This document shows positions 63,825-64,000 of a stretch of 64,000 nucleotides of DNA, in pieces (the first letter of the stretch is position 1; each line of letters begins with the position of its first letter). A program made the translations under genes and the position numbers. The DNA is taken from NCBI GenBank assembly GCA_037176705.1, contig CM073889.1:52507596-52571595 (forward strand). Reading direction: 5' to 3'. Source of the stretch: Molossus alvarezi. Lineage: Eukaryota; Chordata; Mammalia; Chiroptera; Molossidae. The notes beneath the pieces were generated by a model. The model saw nothing but the letters and a program-made list of their open reading frames with translations. It searched no databases and was not told the DNA's origin.

Positions 63825-64000
63825 TGCAGTCTCAGATATCCTGAATTATGGGCAAAATTCTGTGAGAGCCAGGGGCAACATTCATTGGTGGCATGTTTAA
63901 ACTTGGGAAATTGAGTACCTTTGCAAGGAAAGTGTGTAGATACATGTTCTAGTAGGAAACTGAAGGAATGATTGAATATTTCCATTTTGGGTCAGGAAAT
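63825..64000 (+). repeat. Unit 34, partial (first 176 bp)
   Basis: Cut by the window end. It keeps AAATTCTGTG and GAAGGAATG of the homogenised subtype but reads TTTTGGGTC near 63986, where units 31-33 read TTTTGCGTC. It is therefore already distinguishable from unit 33. Confidence 0.93.

Larger units (their letters stand above)
1..64000. repeat. Tandem satellite array, about 1,934 bp unit, 33 full copies plus 176 bp
   Basis: The motif TGCAGTCTCAGATATCC recurs at 1, 1933, 3867, 5802, 7736 and so on to 63825, always on the same strand and with no intervening DNA (copy 27 carries a 7 bp deletion inside it). Unit length varies only from 1,929 to 1,937 bp, and a few small indels explain every length. 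Neighbouring units look very similar throughout, with differences mostly single bases. The array runs off both ends of the window, so its true size and flanks are unknown. CpG is rare (about 22 per unit by hand count), which suggests a methylated vertebrate genome. Each unit has two GTTTAAAC palindromes (71 and 548 in copy 1) and most have one GGATCC (1046 in copy 1). I do not recognise the family. Confidence 0.98.
56089..64000 (+). repeat. Homogenised class T tract (units 30-34)
   Basis: Four full units and a partial one share about ten derived changes found nowhere else in the window, including loss of GGATCC and gain of TCGCGA. All full units are exactly 1,934 bp. Differences between successive units fall from several (30 to 31) to one (31 to 32) to none seen (32 to 33). 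Confidence 0.9.

Noticed and set aside
1..64000. Alpha satellite or another well-known 171 bp-type centromeric repeat
   Set aside because: The unit is 1.93 kb and the text does not resemble alpha satellite as I know it. The internal sub-periodicity is irregular (157-280 bp) and strongly degenerate.
1..64000. Ribosomal DNA, 5S or snRNA gene cluster
   Set aside because: No conserved rRNA, 5S or U-snRNA sequence blocks or T-run terminators of that type were seen in the unit. It is too AT-rich and too short for rDNA.
1..64000. CRISPR array or bacterial mobile element
   Set aside because: The repeats are contiguous with no unique spacers, 60 times longer than CRISPR repeats, and CpG-depleted. 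There are no cas-like, transposase or integrase frames.
1..64000. Tandem array of a retroelement or endogenous virus fragment
   Set aside because: No reverse transcriptase, integrase, gag-like frame, LTR ends, poly(A) tail or target-site duplication could be seen. A very old, unrecognisable origin cannot be excluded without a database search.

Overview
The whole 64 kb window is one uninterrupted head-to-tail satellite array. I count 33 complete units plus 176 bases of a 34th, all in the same orientation. The unit averages 1,934 bp (range 1,929 to 1,937). I took each unit to begin at the motif TGCAGTCTCAGATATCC, which falls at position 1; this phase is arbitrary. No unique flanking DNA, recognisable protein-coding gene, RNA gene, transposon or CRISPR array is present. 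The many short open frames of 60 to 112 codons recur because the unit recurs. They change length or break with each small indel, so I do not call any of them genes.

Organism: the unit looks AT-rich by eye and strongly CpG-poor. I count about 22 CpG per unit by hand, against roughly 75 expected at that composition. A kilobase-scale array with marked CpG depletion points to a methylated vertebrate genome, quite possibly a mammal, in centromeric, pericentromeric or other heterochromatin. I do not recognise the unit as a named satellite and cannot name the species.

Layout: diagnostic substitutions sort the units into six classes. Class A is copies 1-2. Class D is copies 3 and 13. Classes S, F and H make up the rest of copies 4-24. 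Class T is copies 25-33. The order is A A D | S F S F S F H F H | D | S H S S H S | F H F S F | T x9, then a partial T. So the left two thirds has higher-order structure: a 3.87 kb dimer (copies 4-11, with F in every second place), a 5.80 kb trimer repeated twice (copies 14-19), then an F-alternating stretch again (copies 20-24). Copies 25-29 are the most divergent zone and keep traces of an older dimer. Copies 30-33 are a freshly homogenised run in which units 32 and 33 look identical.

Process: several units are mosaics of two classes. Sharp class switches can be placed within about 50 to 100 bases (for example 46057-46110 and 42613-42712). This is the pattern expected from unequal crossover and gene conversion. 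Inside each unit there is fainter, older periodicity: CTGCAG-anchored segments of about 160 to 280 bp with recurring motifs, suggesting that the 1.93 kb unit was itself built from a much shorter ancestral repeat.
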